From an uncultured Lachnospiraceae bacterium (GTDB lineage Bacteria > Bacillota > Clostridia > Lachnospirales > Lachnospiraceae), in contig CAMXPV010000004.1 of assembly GCA_947245585.1 (NCBI GenBank), positions 48,578 to 112,577 on the forward strand: DNA of 64,000 nt, written 5' to 3'. The number at the start of each line of letters is the position of its first letter. Within the stretch, counting starts at the first letter, position 1. Position numbers and translations under genes: made by a program. The notes below the pieces were generated by a model. The model did no database searches. It had not been told where the DNA came from and saw only the letters and a list, made by a program, of their open reading frames with translations. Shown here in pieces: positions 1 through 8,768 of this stretch.

Positions 1-645
1 CAGATTGATCTGCTGAACCAGATTTTTCACCGTTTCCCGCTTGGTATGCCCGTCCGCAGGACAGGGACTTTTGACCACGGGAACGTTATTTTTCCGCACA
101 AAACCGATCACATCTGCCTCATTCATATAGATCAGGGGACGTATCACCGTAATCTGTGTGCGATCCAGATAGGTAACAGGCCGAAATGTGTGAAACCGCC
201 CCTCATAGATCAAGGACATCATCATAGTCTCCACTACATCGTCCTTGTGGTGGGCATAGGCCACTTTGTTACAGCCCGCCGCTTTCATAGCGTCATTCAG
301 CGCGCCCTTGCGCATTTTCGCACAGAGGGAACAGGGATTTGATTCCTGCCTGTCCTCAAAAATAATCCTGCCGATGTCCGTTTTGACAATATGGTACTCC
401 ACATCCAATTCCCTGCACAGATTTTCGATCCCGGACAAATCCAGATTGCCAAAGCCAAGATCCACCGTCACCGCAGCAAGGGAAAACGGTTGGGGATAAA
501 AACGACGCAGTCCCTGCAAGGCATAGAGCAGCGTCAGGCTGTCCTTTCCCCCGGAAATACCCACGGCAATCCGGTCGCCCGCCTCGATCATATGAAAATC
601 GTCCACAGCCTTTCTTGTAAGGCTCAGTACCTGTTGTAGTTTCAT
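1..645 (-). CDS. ttcA: tRNA 2-thiocytidine(32) synthetase TtcA-like, cut off at the window edge
   Basis: Reverse-strand reading from ATG at 645 gives 215 codons without a stop, so the 3' end lies outside the window. The N-terminus (MKLQQVLSLTRK) is followed near residue 28 by the PP-loop SGGKDS, which binds ATP in N-type ATP pyrophosphatases, and near residue 112 by CSLCAK, the Cys-x2-Cys pair that TtcA-type enzymes use for an Fe-S cluster and sulfur transfer. Known family role: thiolation of C32 in some tRNAs. A TilS-type lysidine synthetase also has a PP-loop but lacks this Cys pair and N-terminal layout. The gene is divergent from the AI-2E-family gene across 150 bp. Confidence 0.85.
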   Translation of the reverse strand, partial: MKLQQVLSLTRKAVDDFHMIEAGDRIAVGISGGKDSLTLLYALQGLRRFYPQPFSLAAVTVDLGFGNLDLSGIENLCRELDVEYHIVKTDIGRIIFEDRQESNPCSLCAKMRKGALNDAMKAAGCNKVAYAHHKDDVVETMMMSLIYEGRFHTFRPVTYLDRTQITVIRPLIYMNEADVIGFVRKNNVPVVKSPCPADGHTKRETVKNLVQQINL

Positions 646-701
646 GTTCGCGTCCCCTGCGCTTTCATTTCCTTTTTTTGCAATCTGTCTGGGGATTGGT
701 A

Positions 702-730
702 TTGTGTCTCCACCGCCAAGTTGCTATAAT
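702..730 (+). promoter_or_regulatory. Predicted sigma-A promoter of the AI-2E-family operon
   Basis: TTGTGT (702-707), a 17-nt spacer, then a perfect TATAAT (725-730), 66 nt before the start codon at 796. A reverse-strand TATAAT (734-739) lies nearby and could serve the divergent ttcA, but I see no convincing -35 box for it. Confidence 0.55.
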
Positions 731-795
731 ATGATTATATCATTTCCTGTCAACTGACAAAAGAACTGATAAATAGAAGTAAAGAGGCTGTGTAA

Positions 796-2124
796 ATGAG
801 ATTTAAATTTGACAAAAAATACTTATACTGGGGCTTGACCGGATTCCTTGCTCTTGCAGGCGCAATCCTCTTCTACTATATTCTCTTCCACCGCTCCAAT
901 TTCATGGGCGGCATTGGCAAATTTTTAACCATAGCCATGCCGATTATCGACGGTTTCGTGTTGGCGTATCTTTTTACGCCTGTTTTGAATATGCTTGAGA
1001 GCAGACTGATCAAACCGCTCTGCGCAAAGGCCGGTCTTTCCATGACACCCAAAGTAAAAAGCCGTGTCCGGGCAGGCTCGATCCTTGCCACTCTGGTGAT
1101 CGTTCTTCTTGTTGTTTACGAGCTCTTTGCCCTGATTATTCCGGAAGTTGTCCGCAGTGTACAGAGCATTATTTTCCAGTTCCCTATTTACGTCAATAAT
1201 CTTTCCGAATGGGCGCTTCTTCTGTTAAAGGATAATCCTGAACTGGAGGCCACCGTGGATGCGTTGATTAACCAGTATTCCGCAAAGATATTGGAGTATG
1301 TAAACACCAATCTCCTTCCCCATATCAACGAAGTATTGAAAAACGTCTCCCTCGGCGTAATCGGCGTTTTTAAGGCGCTCTGGAATCTGGTGATCGGTTT
1401 CATTATCTCCATCTATCTGCTCGGAAGCAAGGAAAAGTTTGCGGGGCAGGCAAAGAAAATCGTCTATGCGGTTTTTGACCGCAAGGTTGGAAACGAACTG
1501 GTATCAAACTTCCGCTTTATCCACAGTACCTTTATCGGCTTTATCGGCGGCAAAATCATAGACTCTATCATTATCGGCATCATCTGTTTTGTCTGCACCA
1601 GTATTATCGGCACGCCCTACTCCATTCTGGTAAGCGTGATCATCGGTGTAACCAACGTGATTCCCTTTTTCGGCCCATGGATCGGCGGCATTCCCAGCGC
1701 CCTCCTCGTGCTGATGGTGGACCCCAAACAGGCGCTTTATTTTGGCATCCTTATTATCATTATCCAACAGTTTGACGGCAACATCCTCGGCCCGAAAATC
1801 CTTGGCGATTCCACCGGCCTTTCAAGCTTCTGGGTTATCTTTTCAATCACCATTTTTGGCGGCCTCTTCGGTGTTCTCGGCATGATCGTGGGCGTACCCA
1901 TCTTTGCCGTATTCTATGCGGGTGTAAAAGCACTGGTAAACCGTCATTTGCAAAAGCGAAATCTGCCCACAGATCTTGGCCCCTATATGACAGTTGGAAG
2001 AATTGAAGAATCCATGGCCTTTACAGAATATGTGCCTCCTGTCAAAAAAAAGAACGGCAGCAAGCATCAGGAGCCAAAACAGACATCTGATACCGAAAAC
2101 AGTTCTCCAAAATCTAAGTCTTAG
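796..2124 (+). CDS. AI-2E family transporter (UPF0118/PerM-like membrane protein)
   Basis: A 442-residue polytopic membrane protein. An N-terminal hydrophobic pair is followed by a more polar stretch (roughly residues 120-190), then several strong membrane segments with the family-typical Gly/Pro-rich stretch near residues 285-310 (GVTNVIPFFGPWIGG) and a QQFDGN(I)LGPKI-like motif. The C-terminus is charged and cytoplasmic-looking. The family name comes from one E. coli member; other members are ion or antiporter-like, so a role in autoinducer export should not be assumed. It is followed 12 nt later by a small membrane protein in the same direction, probably co-transcribed from the promoter at 702-730. 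Confidence 0.85.
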   Translation: MRFKFDKKYLYWGLTGFLALAGAILFYYILFHRSNFMGGIGKFLTIAMPIIDGFVLAYLFTPVLNMLESRLIKPLCAKAGLSMTPKVKSRVRAGSILATLVIVLLVVYELFALIIPEVVRSVQSIIFQFPIYVNNLSEWALLLLKDNPELEATVDALINQYSAKILEYVNTNLLPHINEVLKNVSLGVIGVFKALWNLVIGFIISIYLLGSKEKFAGQAKKIVYAVFDRKVGNELVSNFRFIHSTFIGFIGGKIIDSIIIGIICFVCTSIIGTPYSILVSVIIGVTNVIPFFGPWIGGIPSALLVLMVDPKQALYFGILIIIIQQFDGNILGPKILGDSTGLSSFWVIFSITIFGGLFGVLGMIVGVPIFAVFYAGVKALVNRHLQKRNLPTDLGPYMTVGRIEESMAFTEYVPPVKKKNGSKHQEPKQTSDTENSSPKSKS

Positions 2125-2136
2125 GAGGAAAAGCTT

Positions 2137-2367
2137 ATGATAGGCGCAATTGTTTTTACCATACTCGTCGTAATTGCTATCTTTTTCTACATGCATCGCA
2201 AAGCCAAACAAAACCGCAAACGCCTGGCGGATATGAACAGCGTGCGGGATTTCCACGCCGCTTACGACCGGATCCGGACGCACAAAGACGTGCGGGACAG
2301 ACAGAACAACTATCAAACCTATGTGACCAAATATAACAGCACGGAGGACTACCGGGAAAAACGATAG
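2137..2367 (+). CDS. Small single-span membrane protein, function unknown
   Basis: 76 residues. A hydrophobic N-terminal segment (about residues 2-18, IGAIVFTILVVIAIFFYM) is followed by a strongly basic and polar tail. AGGAGG-type ribosome site sits 8 nt upstream (TTAGGAGGAAAAGCTT). It follows the AI-2E-family gene by 12 nt and ends at the first base of a hairpin terminator, so it is the last gene of a two-gene operon. No recognised domain. A partner or accessory role to the transporter is only suggested by position. Confidence 0.6.
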   Translation: MIGAIVFTILVVIAIFFYMHRKAKQNRKRLADMNSVRDFHAAYDRIRTHKDVRDRQNNYQTYVTKYNSTEDYREKR

Positions 2368-2390
2368 GGGAGCAGACATTTCCGCTCCCC
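2367..2390 (+). terminator. Hairpin terminator behind the AI-2E operon
   Basis: GGGGAGC (2367-2373) pairs with GCTCCCC (2384-2390). The T-run on the plus side is weak; on the minus side the stem is followed by TATCGTTTTT, so it may act on both converging transcripts. Confidence 0.6.
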
Positions 2391-2403
2391 ATTAAATTCG
2401 TTT

Positions 2404-2447
2404 ACAGAGAATGCAAAGCATTCTCTCAATCGAACTAGTTCGATTTG
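2404..2447 (-). repeat. Post-stop double hairpin, copy 1
   Basis: Directly behind the TAA of the kinase-like gene (minus strand) come two perfect hairpins: AATCGAAC/GTTCGATT (2428-2445, 2-nt loop) and AGAGAATGC/GCATTCTCT (2406-2426, 3-nt loop). The second recurs with a different loop at 9492-9513. No U-run follows, so this is not a standard terminator. See the finding on the hairpin family. Confidence 0.7.
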
Positions 2448-3074
2448 TTACCGGTTCTCAAAATCTTCCACAAACTGCGTGATCAGTTTCACAGTGCCGT
2501 CAATACCGAGACGGCTGCTGTTTACGGAAAGATCATAGCTGTCCACACGTCCCCACTTCTTTGAGGAGTAATAATTGTAATAACTCTGCCTCTGCTTATC
2601 CTTTTTGTTCATCATATCAATCGCCTTCTGCTCGGTATTGATATCCTCAAAACGCTCCATAATCCGTTTTGCCTTGCATTTTTCATCCCCGTGGATAAAA
2701 ACATGCAGACAATTCTGATAGTCATGCAGCGCATAATCCGCACAACGGCCCACAATCACGCAGGGACCTTCACTCGCTATCTTTTTAATGGTATCAAACT
2801 GCGCCAGAAATACCTTGTGGCTGATGGGCATATCCACAAAGGAGGAAGAATTGTAACCGAAAGAATAGGTGTCCATCACCAGATTGTAAAGGAAGGAGTT
2901 GGTCGGCCGCTCGTCATGGCTCTGAATCATCTCCTCACAAAATCCGCTCTCTTTCGCCGCCCTTGTCAACAGATCCTTATCATAAAATTTGATTCCGAAA
3001 TGTTCTGCAACCTTCTTGCCGATCTCACGGCCGCCGGAACCAAACTGACGTCCAATCGTAATAATCGTATTCAT
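2448..3074 (-). CDS. Cytidylate kinase-like family protein
   Basis: 208 residues from ATG 3074 (MNTIITIGRQFGSGG). The glycine-rich GRQFGSGGREIGKK near the N-terminus is the P-loop region of the cytidylate-kinase-2 (AAA_26) family, and later IVGRCADYAL and the Lys/Arg-rich lid region (KAKRIMERF, KKDKQR) fit an NMP-kinase fold. These proteins are not the housekeeping Cmk and their substrate is generally unknown. An upstream in-frame start at 3095 would add seven residues and has no better ribosome site. It has its own promoter (3121-3149) and is followed by a double hairpin. Confidence 0.75.
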   Translation of the reverse strand: MNTIITIGRQFGSGGREIGKKVAEHFGIKFYDKDLLTRAAKESGFCEEMIQSHDERPTNSFLYNLVMDTYSFGYNSSSFVDMPISHKVFLAQFDTIKKIASEGPCVIVGRCADYALHDYQNCLHVFIHGDEKCKAKRIMERFEDINTEQKAIDMMNKKDKQRQSYYNYYSSKKWGRVDSYDLSVNSSRLGIDGTVKLITQFVEDFENR

Positions 3075-3120
3075 AAAATCACCGTCCTTATTCACATCTA
3101 TAACTGCCTGTTACACAATT

Positions 3121-3149
3121 ATTATAGCAAAATTTAGGAAAAATAACAA
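3121..3149 (-). promoter_or_regulatory. Predicted promoter of the cytidylate-kinase-like gene
   Basis: On the minus strand, TTGTTA (3144-3149), a 17-nt spacer and TATAAT (3121-3126). The -35 box directly abuts the cstA terminator, so termination of cstA and initiation of this gene are packed back to back. Confidence 0.6.
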
Positions 3150-3172
3150 GAGGGCAGAAACCTCTGCCCTCT
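3149..3172 (-). terminator. Rho-independent terminator of cstA
   Basis: Ten-base perfect stem AGAGGGCAGA/TCTGCCCTCT with a 4-nt loop, followed on the minus strand by TTGTTATTTTTCC. Confidence 0.85.
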
Positions 3173-3224
3173 CATACATCTTATTTTTTGATAACACGCA
3201 ATATAATATCGCTTGCTATTTTAC

Positions 3225-4940
3225 TTACGCCGACTTCTTCTGCTTACTCAGTGTCTGAATACCCTCAATGACAAGGAAGATAGCCAGAACAATCAGAAGA
3301 ACCGCCAGAATTGCCTGCGCATAAGGACCCCAGTCAGCACCGCCCGCTGTGATGATACCAATCTGATTCTTAACGGTTACACACAGAGAACAAATGGTTA
3401 CGACAATCATAAATGCCATAGGTGCAAGGAACATCTTGTTGTTCTTACCCACATTGCCGAGCCATGTGGCTACTGCCAACAGGCCGATACCTGCAAGAAG
3501 CTGGTTTGCTGCACCGAACAGCCCCCAGATCTTTCCATAACCTGTCATACCGAGCGCAATGCCAAGAATAACGGTAATAATCGTTGCAACATAAGGATTT
3601 ACCAAGGTCTTCTTCCAACCGTCCTTGATATCGTCCACGGTCTGGCCTGGCTCAAGGAAGAACTCCTGGAACATAAAACGTGCCAAACGGGTTGCCGTAT
3701 CTAAGGATGTCAGGCAGAATGCAGAATAGGTAAGCACCAATAAAGTGTTTAATACGTTTACCACGCCTGCACCGAAAACACCGCCGTACATCTGGGAAAT
3801 ACCGCCTGCAAAGATCGCCGTAGCGCCTGCGGTAATGCCATTCTTGTACGCGAAATTGATTGCACATACTGTAATAACTGCCAGTACACACTCTAAGAGC
3901 ATGCCGCCGTAAGCGATCGGCTTTGCGTCTGTCTCCTTGTCAAGCTGCTTGGATGTAGTTCCGGAAGATACCAGAGAGTGGAAACCGGAAATTGCACCGC
4001 ACGCAACCGTAGTAAAGAGCACGGGGAACAGATACTGCATACCGTTGCCGTTGTCAACCGCAAAACCGTTGAAAGCCGCAAGGCCGTCAGCGCCGCCCAT
4101 ACCGGCGTGGGAAATAACCACACCCACCAGAGCCACCGCCAACATAGCATAAAGCAGGAAGGAACTCAGGTAATCACGGGGCTGTAACAAAATCCAAACC
4201 GGCGTTACGGATGCGATAGCAATATAAATACCCACAATGATCATCCATGCCTTTGTGCTCAGATAAATCGGATGGAAATTCATACCGATCACCATACAAA
4301 GCGCGATGGCAGCCACACCAAGAATCGTGGAAACAGCCATGGAAGCGTTGCGGCGGTATACCATAAAGCCAAAAACAATGGCAATTACGATAAATAACAG
4401 GGATACCATAGCGACAGATGCGTTGGTTGCGGACGCTGCCTTGTCAATGGCACCCGCCTCATCTACAACTGCGCCGAAAGTAGTGGCTACGATGGATGCA
4501 AACGCCGCTACTACAAGAATCAGTGTCAGATAAGCAAAAATAGTAAACAGCATCTTCGCTCTCTTACTCATGTTGGTAGAAATAATTTCACCGATGGACT
4601 GTCCTTTATGACGGATCGATGCAAAGAGCGCACCAAAATCATGGACGCCGCCGAAGAAAATTCCTCCGACCAAAATCCAGAGAACAACCGGAACCCAACC
4701 AAACATAGCCGCTCCGATCGGACCCGTGATCGGTCCTGCTCCTGCGATGGAGGAAAAATGATGTCCCATCAGCACAGGCGCTTTCGCCGGCACATAGTCC
4801 ACACCGTCTTCCATCTCGTGCGCAGGTGTCTTGCTTTTGCTGTCGCCCACGCCCCATTGTTTGCAAAGCCATCCGCCGTAGAATATGTAACCAAGAACGA
4901 GAATTGCGATACAAACGATTAACAGTAATAACGAATTCAT
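3225..4940 (-). CDS. cstA: Carbon starvation protein A (CstA family transporter)
   Basis: 571 residues, many membrane spans. It shows the CstA family's N-terminal pattern: a first helix, then VPAKAPVLMGHHFSSIAGAGPITGP region near residue 50-75, and the long run of hydrophobic segments to about residue 560. CstA proteins import peptides or pyruvate into the cell, usually under nutrient limitation. ATG 4940 is preceded by GGGAGAG. The gene follows an unrecognised 170-residue protein by 19 nt and ends in a strong terminator, so the two form an operon read from the promoter at 5507-5535. Confidence 0.92.
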   Translation of the reverse strand: MNSLLLLIVCIAILVLGYIFYGGWLCKQWGVGDSKSKTPAHEMEDGVDYVPAKAPVLMGHHFSSIAGAGPITGPIGAAMFGWVPVVLWILVGGIFFGGVHDFGALFASIRHKGQSIGEIISTNMSKRAKMLFTIFAYLTLILVVAAFASIVATTFGAVVDEAGAIDKAASATNASVAMVSLLFIVIAIVFGFMVYRRNASMAVSTILGVAAIALCMVIGMNFHPIYLSTKAWMIIVGIYIAIASVTPVWILLQPRDYLSSFLLYAMLAVALVGVVISHAGMGGADGLAAFNGFAVDNGNGMQYLFPVLFTTVACGAISGFHSLVSSGTTSKQLDKETDAKPIAYGGMLLECVLAVITVCAINFAYKNGITAGATAIFAGGISQMYGGVFGAGVVNVLNTLLVLTYSAFCLTSLDTATRLARFMFQEFFLEPGQTVDDIKDGWKKTLVNPYVATIITVILGIALGMTGYGKIWGLFGAANQLLAGIGLLAVATWLGNVGKNNKMFLAPMAFMIVVTICSLCVTVKNQIGIITAGGADWGPYAQAILAVLLIVLAIFLVIEGIQTLSKQKKSA

Positions 4941-4959
4941 ACAAACTCTCCCTTTCCTT

Positions 4960-5472
4960 TTAAATTTTAGAAAATAATACTTTTTTCAAAATTTTCGCCG
5001 TCGTGCGCCCGGCACGGTTACTTTCAATCCGGTCACTATCCCCAATGACCACCGCCGCGTGAAAGTCCATCCAGCCGTGCAGCGAAAAATGAAAACTTTT
5101 GTAAATGTGACACTTCTTTAACGCCTTTACGGCATCCTCATCACAGGTGTCACAGACAATAATGGGCGTAATATAGGAATACATGTGCCCCGGGCCGATA
5201 TGAAGCCGTTCCATACCTTCCTGATAAGCCAACTCTTTACATTGCATAAAGGCATCCATCGTAAGATGAGGCACATCGAAGAGAAAAATAAACTCCTCGC
5301 TGTCCGCAGACCACAGCGAAACCTTTTTGGAAACCATATATTTCTCGGCATGTTCATAATACTCACAGAGCGCCCGCAATGGTTCTCTTTCCTCGCCGTA
5401 GTCCGTTATATCGTAATAAGCCACATAGCTTTTTAATAGAATCTCTATGATTTCATTTCTTCTATATTTCAT
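4960..5472 (-). CDS. Unrecognised soluble protein upstream of cstA
   Basis: 170 residues, soluble, no signal peptide or membrane span. The N-terminus (MKYRRNEIIEILLKSYVAYYDI) is helical; the middle carries a HIGPGHMYSYITPIIVCD stretch and a Cys-x2-Cys-like CDTCDED; the C-terminus (GDSDRIESNRAGRTTAKIL) is basic. I do not recognise a family. As first gene of the operon with cstA, 19 nt apart, it probably works with or regulates the transporter; that is inference from position only. Confidence 0.6.
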   Translation of the reverse strand: MKYRRNEIIEILLKSYVAYYDITDYGEEREPLRALCEYYEHAEKYMVSKKVSLWSADSEEFIFLFDVPHLTMDAFMQCKELAYQEGMERLHIGPGHMYSYITPIIVCDTCDEDAVKALKKCHIYKSFHFSLHGWMDFHAAVVIGDSDRIESNRAGRTTAKILKKVLFSKI

Positions 5473-5506
5473 AGTCCCTCAAATCATTCTAAAAACCATA
5501 TTCTTT

Positions 5507-5535
5507 ATCATAGCATTTTATGCTCGGTTTTTCAA
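5507..5535 (-). promoter_or_regulatory. Predicted promoter of the hypothetical-cstA operon
   Basis: Minus strand: TTGAAA (5530-5535), 17-nt spacer, TATGAT (5507-5512), 34 nt before the start codon at 5472. The rest of the 143-bp gap is AT-rich and shows nothing else I can name. Confidence 0.6.
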
Positions 5536-5615
5536 GATTTTTTAACAGTTTCTTCATTTTTTGTTTATAATTTGTTCCAAAATCAGACAAATTCTCCGGC
5601 AAATATCCGAAAAAT

Positions 5616-6524
5616 CTACAAAACCGTCAACAAATGTGTAAAATACGCGGGAAGAGGCGCTTTCACCTCCGTATATACCTGTGTCCTCGGATGCACAAAT
5701 CCAAGCGTATAGGCGTGCAGAGTCTGTCCCTCCAGATGAAACGGGCTTTTACCCCGCCCGTAAATCTCGTCCCCAAGAAGGGGATGCCCGATGGAGGTCA
5801 TGTGCACTCTGATCTGATGGGTGCGCCCCGTCTCCAATCTGCACTCAATATACGTATATTCCCGGAAACGCTCTAACACACGGTAATGGGTGACAGCTTC
5901 CTTGCCGTTCTTTTCATTAATTGCCATCCGCTTTCTGTCCCGCTCATCCCTGCCAATGGGGGCTTTGATCACGCCCTCCTCCTCTTTTACCACGCCGTGC
6001 ACAATAGCCCGGTAGTTTCTGTTCAGTGAATGGGCTTTCAGTTGGGCCGCAATGGCCTGATGGGCAAAATCGTTCTTACATATCATGAGGGAACCGGTGG
6101 TATCCCGGTCGATCCGGTGGACAATCCCCGGCCGCAGCACGCCGTTTATCCCGGAAAGCTGCCCCTTACAATGATAAAGTACAGCGTTTACCAACGTACC
6201 GCTGTAATGGCCCGGTGCCGGATGGACTACCATCCCTTTTGGCTTATCCACCACCAGCACGTCCTCATCCTCATACAGAACGGACAGTGGAATCTCCTCC
6301 GCTTCAATGGCAGGCTCCACCGCCTCCGGAATCTGAAACGCTACCTCATCATCCACGCGGAGTCTGTAATTTGCCTTACAGGGCTTTCCGTTTACCAGAG
6401 CAAGCCCCTCCTTGATGCACTTTTGAATATAAGAACGGGAAAGGCCAGGAACCGCATCACTTAAGCTCTTGTCGAGCCGTTCCTCCTCTCCCACCCCGAT
6501 CTGGTAAGTAAATAATTGACTCAT
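5616..6524 (-). CDS. RluA/RluD-family pseudouridine synthase
   Basis: 302 residues. An N-terminal S4 RNA-binding domain (about residues 12-75, RLDKSLSDAVPGLSRSYIQK) is followed by the catalytic domain with HRIDRDTTG near residue 137, whose Asp is the catalytic residue of the RluA family, and the RTHQIRVH motif near residue 237. Members make pseudouridine in 23S rRNA (RluD-type) or tRNA; RluA, RluC and RluD type specificity cannot be read from sequence alone. It starts 2 nt downstream of lspA, the same pairing as lspA-ylyB in Bacillus. Confidence 0.9.
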   Translation of the reverse strand: MSQLFTYQIGVGEEERLDKSLSDAVPGLSRSYIQKCIKEGLALVNGKPCKANYRLRVDDEVAFQIPEAVEPAIEAEEIPLSVLYEDEDVLVVDKPKGMVVHPAPGHYSGTLVNAVLYHCKGQLSGINGVLRPGIVHRIDRDTTGSLMICKNDFAHQAIAAQLKAHSLNRNYRAIVHGVVKEEEGVIKAPIGRDERDRKRMAINEKNGKEAVTHYRVLERFREYTYIECRLETGRTHQIRVHMTSIGHPLLGDEIYGRGKSPFHLEGQTLHAYTLGFVHPRTQVYTEVKAPLPAYFTHLLTVL

Positions 6525-6526
6525 AT

Positions 6527-7054
6527 TCAGTGGTACTCCCGATACTTCTTTTGTTTAAAGCTGATAAAATACAAATCCTTCTCCTTGTAGACAAAAAGGA
6601 GCATAAACAGCAAAATCACAGCGGAAACCGCCGCATAGATATCCGCCACATTAAAAATCGGGAAATTGATCCGCACGAAATAGATAAAGTCTACCACATA
6701 ATCGTAGCGCACACGGTCGATCATATTACCGATGGAACCGGCCACGATCAGGCTTAACAGAAAATGCAGGATCGTATACTTTTTGTGATCCGGCAGTTTC
6801 AGAAACACATAACCGACCGCAGACAAAATTACAATCGCCACGAAGATAAAAAATATCTTCTGATTGGGGAGCACCCCGAATGCCGCTCCATGATTTTCCA
6901 GATAATTCAGCTCCAGAATCCCATTAATCAGATTATAGGCGGGTTTGTCCTTCAGAAAAATGACAGCCCAATGTTTGGTGTACTGGTCAATAAAAATCAA
7001 TCCTGCAATCATCAAAAGATCCAGAAACAGAAAAAGCTTTTTCTTTATGCTCAT
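6527..7054 (-). CDS. lspA: Lipoprotein signal peptidase II
   Basis: 175 residues, four membrane segments. The family's conserved motifs are present: NYLENHGAAFG near residue 51, NMIDR near residue 109 and FNVADIY near residue 134, holding the two catalytic aspartates. LspA cleaves the signal peptide of diacylglyceryl-modified prolipoproteins on the outer face of the membrane. It overlaps aroB by 4 nt and is 2 nt from the pseudouridine synthase, so translation is probably coupled. Confidence 0.95.
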   Translation of the reverse strand: MSIKKKLFLFLDLLMIAGLIFIDQYTKHWAVIFLKDKPAYNLINGILELNYLENHGAAFGVLPNQKIFFIFVAIVILSAVGYVFLKLPDHKKYTILHFLLSLIVAGSIGNMIDRVRYDYVVDFIYFVRINFPIFNVADIYAAVSAVILLFMLLFVYKEKDLYFISFKQKKYREYH

Positions 7055-8160
7055 TCCTTCATATCCTCTTCACTGAAACAAATTTCCTTCACAGCCAGTA
7101 ATATTTCTTCGTCAGTAACCGTTCTGTCCACAAAAGCTTTCCCCACCTTCTTTAACAAAACAAACTTAATCTGTCCCCCGTCCATTTTTTTGTCCGACTT
7201 GGTGAGTGCAAGAATTTCCTCAGGGTCGATATCGTCTATGCTGATGGGCAGGTTAAAAGGCACGAACATATCCCGCACCTCATAGTACTCCTCCATGGAA
7301 ATATTTTCGCGCTTCCAAGCGATGTAAGCCGCCGCAACCATGCCAAGCGCAATACATTCCCCATGCAGCATCTCGAAGTTCTTTGCCTTCTCGATGGCAT
7401 GTCCTATGGTGTGTCCAAAGTTTAAAAGCGCACGATCCCCCTTCTCCGTAGGGTCTTTCTCCACCACAAGCTTTTTGACGCTGCAGCTTCGCATCACCAT
7501 CTCCTCGCAGACCTCCAAATCACGGTCGTGAATCTCATACATATGATCCAAAAGCCACTCGTAAAAGGCGGCATCCTTGATCAGACCATGTTTCATCACC
7601 TCGGCAAATCCCGCATAAAATTGTCTGTCATCCAACTCTTTCAGCGCGCCCACGTTCATGTATACCAATTTCGGCATATAAAACGCACCCACCATATTTT
7701 TGTACCCGTCAAAGTCAACCCCTGTCTTTCCGCCGATGCTGCTGTCCGACTGAGCGATCAGGGTCGTGGGAATCTGCACAAAGTCAATGCCCCGCAGATA
7801 GGTGGCCGCCGCATAACCGGTAATATCTCCAACCACGCCGCCGCCAAGCGCCACAAGCAGATCCTTCCTGTCAAATTTCTCCTCAATCAAATGCTTATAG
7901 ATATCCTTCACCGTATCCAGCGTCTTGTGCGCTTCCCCCGCCGGAAAAGCGTGCAGAATCACCTTTTTACAGCATCCGGAAAGAAGTGTCTGCACCTCTT
8001 CCCCGAAGAGCCGCTCCGTATTCGTGTCGCAGATGACCGCCACCCTGCGCTCGCTAGTTTCAAAAGCCGAAAGCTCGTCGGCAAGTAAACTGAAATCCCT
8101 TGCAAAAACAATGTCATAACAAGGTTTTTTCTCATAATTGATTGTCATTCGATTCGCCAT
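7051..8160 (-). CDS. aroB: 3-dehydroquinate synthase
   Basis: 369 residues. The NAD-binding GGGVVGDITGYAAATY (about residues 104-119), DSSIGGKTGVD (about 138-148) and the metal-ligand region with GHTIGHAIE (about 249-257) are clear AroB signatures. The enzyme makes 3-dehydroquinate from DAHP, the second step of the shikimate pathway. ATG 8160 has AGGAG 8 nt upstream. It lies behind a terminator for sepF and overlaps lspA, so it may rely on terminator read-through or an unseen promoter. Confidence 0.95.
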   Translation of the reverse strand: MANRMTINYEKKPCYDIVFARDFSLLADELSAFETSERRVAVICDTNTERLFGEEVQTLLSGCCKKVILHAFPAGEAHKTLDTVKDIYKHLIEEKFDRKDLLVALGGGVVGDITGYAAATYLRGIDFVQIPTTLIAQSDSSIGGKTGVDFDGYKNMVGAFYMPKLVYMNVGALKELDDRQFYAGFAEVMKHGLIKDAAFYEWLLDHMYEIHDRDLEVCEEMVMRSCSVKKLVVEKDPTEKGDRALLNFGHTIGHAIEKAKNFEMLHGECIALGMVAAAYIAWKRENISMEEYYEVRDMFVPFNLPISIDDIDPEEILALTKSDKKMDGGQIKFVLLKKVGKAFVDRTVTDEEILLAVKEICFSEEDMKE

Positions 8161-8194
8161 GGTATCTTCTCCTGTGTTTTGCTTAAAATATTTT

Positions 8195-8222
8195 CAAAAA
8201 AAGAACAGGGGGTTTACCCCTG
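8195..8222 (-). terminator. Terminator behind sepF
   Basis: CAGGGG/CCCCTG stem (8206-8222) followed on the minus strand by a run of T (complement of 8195-8202). It sits between sepF and aroB and may be partial, since only about 35 nt remain before aroB. Confidence 0.7.
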
Positions 8223-8228
8223 CCCTTC

Positions 8229-8720
8229 TTAAAATCCGTTGTCAATCGGCACATCAAAGGAGCCCGACAGGATATCCTGAAAATCGCCGGATATATCTAC
8301 GCTGGCCGGCGTGATAATGAAAATATAATGAGATATCTTCTGCAGATTGCCCGACATTGCAAAGCAGGAACCGGAAGTAAAATCAATAATCCGCTGTGCG
8401 ATATCCACATCCAGGCCTTCCAGATTCAAAACCACCGTCCTGTTCGCCAGAAGCGTTTCCGTAATCTCCCTCGCATCCTCCACCGTAGTCGGTTTGATCA
8501 CACAGACCTCCATGCCGGAACCCATCTTTTTGGTCTGTCTAAGCGGTGTCACTTTTGGGGTCAGCTTTCGAACCTTATCCTCATCTCCCGAATCCGTATC
8601 TTTTGCAGGAACAGCCTTGCGCGCCGGTTCTGGCTCATCATAAAAGTCGTCGTCGTAATATCCGTCGTCCTCTTCCTCGCTCAATTTCATGGCGCTTATA
8701 AACTTGTCCATAACACCCAT
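8229..8720 (-). CDS. sepF: Cell division protein SepF
   Basis: 163 residues from ATG 8720 (MGVMDKFISAMKL), chosen because GGAGG lies 8 nt upstream; an earlier ATG at 8735 overlaps that ribosome site. The N-terminal amphipathic helix (membrane anchor), an acidic linker rich in Asp/Tyr, and the C-terminal SepF domain (about residues 75-160, with VVLNLEGLD and RIIDFTSGSCFAMSG) match the family. SepF anchors FtsZ filaments to the membrane and aligns them. It lies just downstream of yggS, as ylmE-ylmF do in other Firmicutes. Confidence 0.92.
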   Translation of the reverse strand: MGVMDKFISAMKLSEEEDDGYYDDDFYDEPEPARKAVPAKDTDSGDEDKVRKLTPKVTPLRQTKKMGSGMEVCVIKPTTVEDAREITETLLANRTVVLNLEGLDVDIAQRIIDFTSGSCFAMSGNLQKISHYIFIITPASVDISGDFQDILSGSFDVPIDNGF

Positions 8721-8768
8721 TGCAAAATCCTCCATCTACACTTTTGATTTCTTATAGACTTATGTATA

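Noticed and set aside
796..2124. Quorum-sensing (AI-2) export function
   Set aside because: The family name alone does not support it; many members transport ions or other solutes, and no lux genes are nearby.
1843..2379. 178-codon minus-strand open frame
   Set aside because: Antisense to the AI-2E-family and small membrane genes; no recognisable motif.
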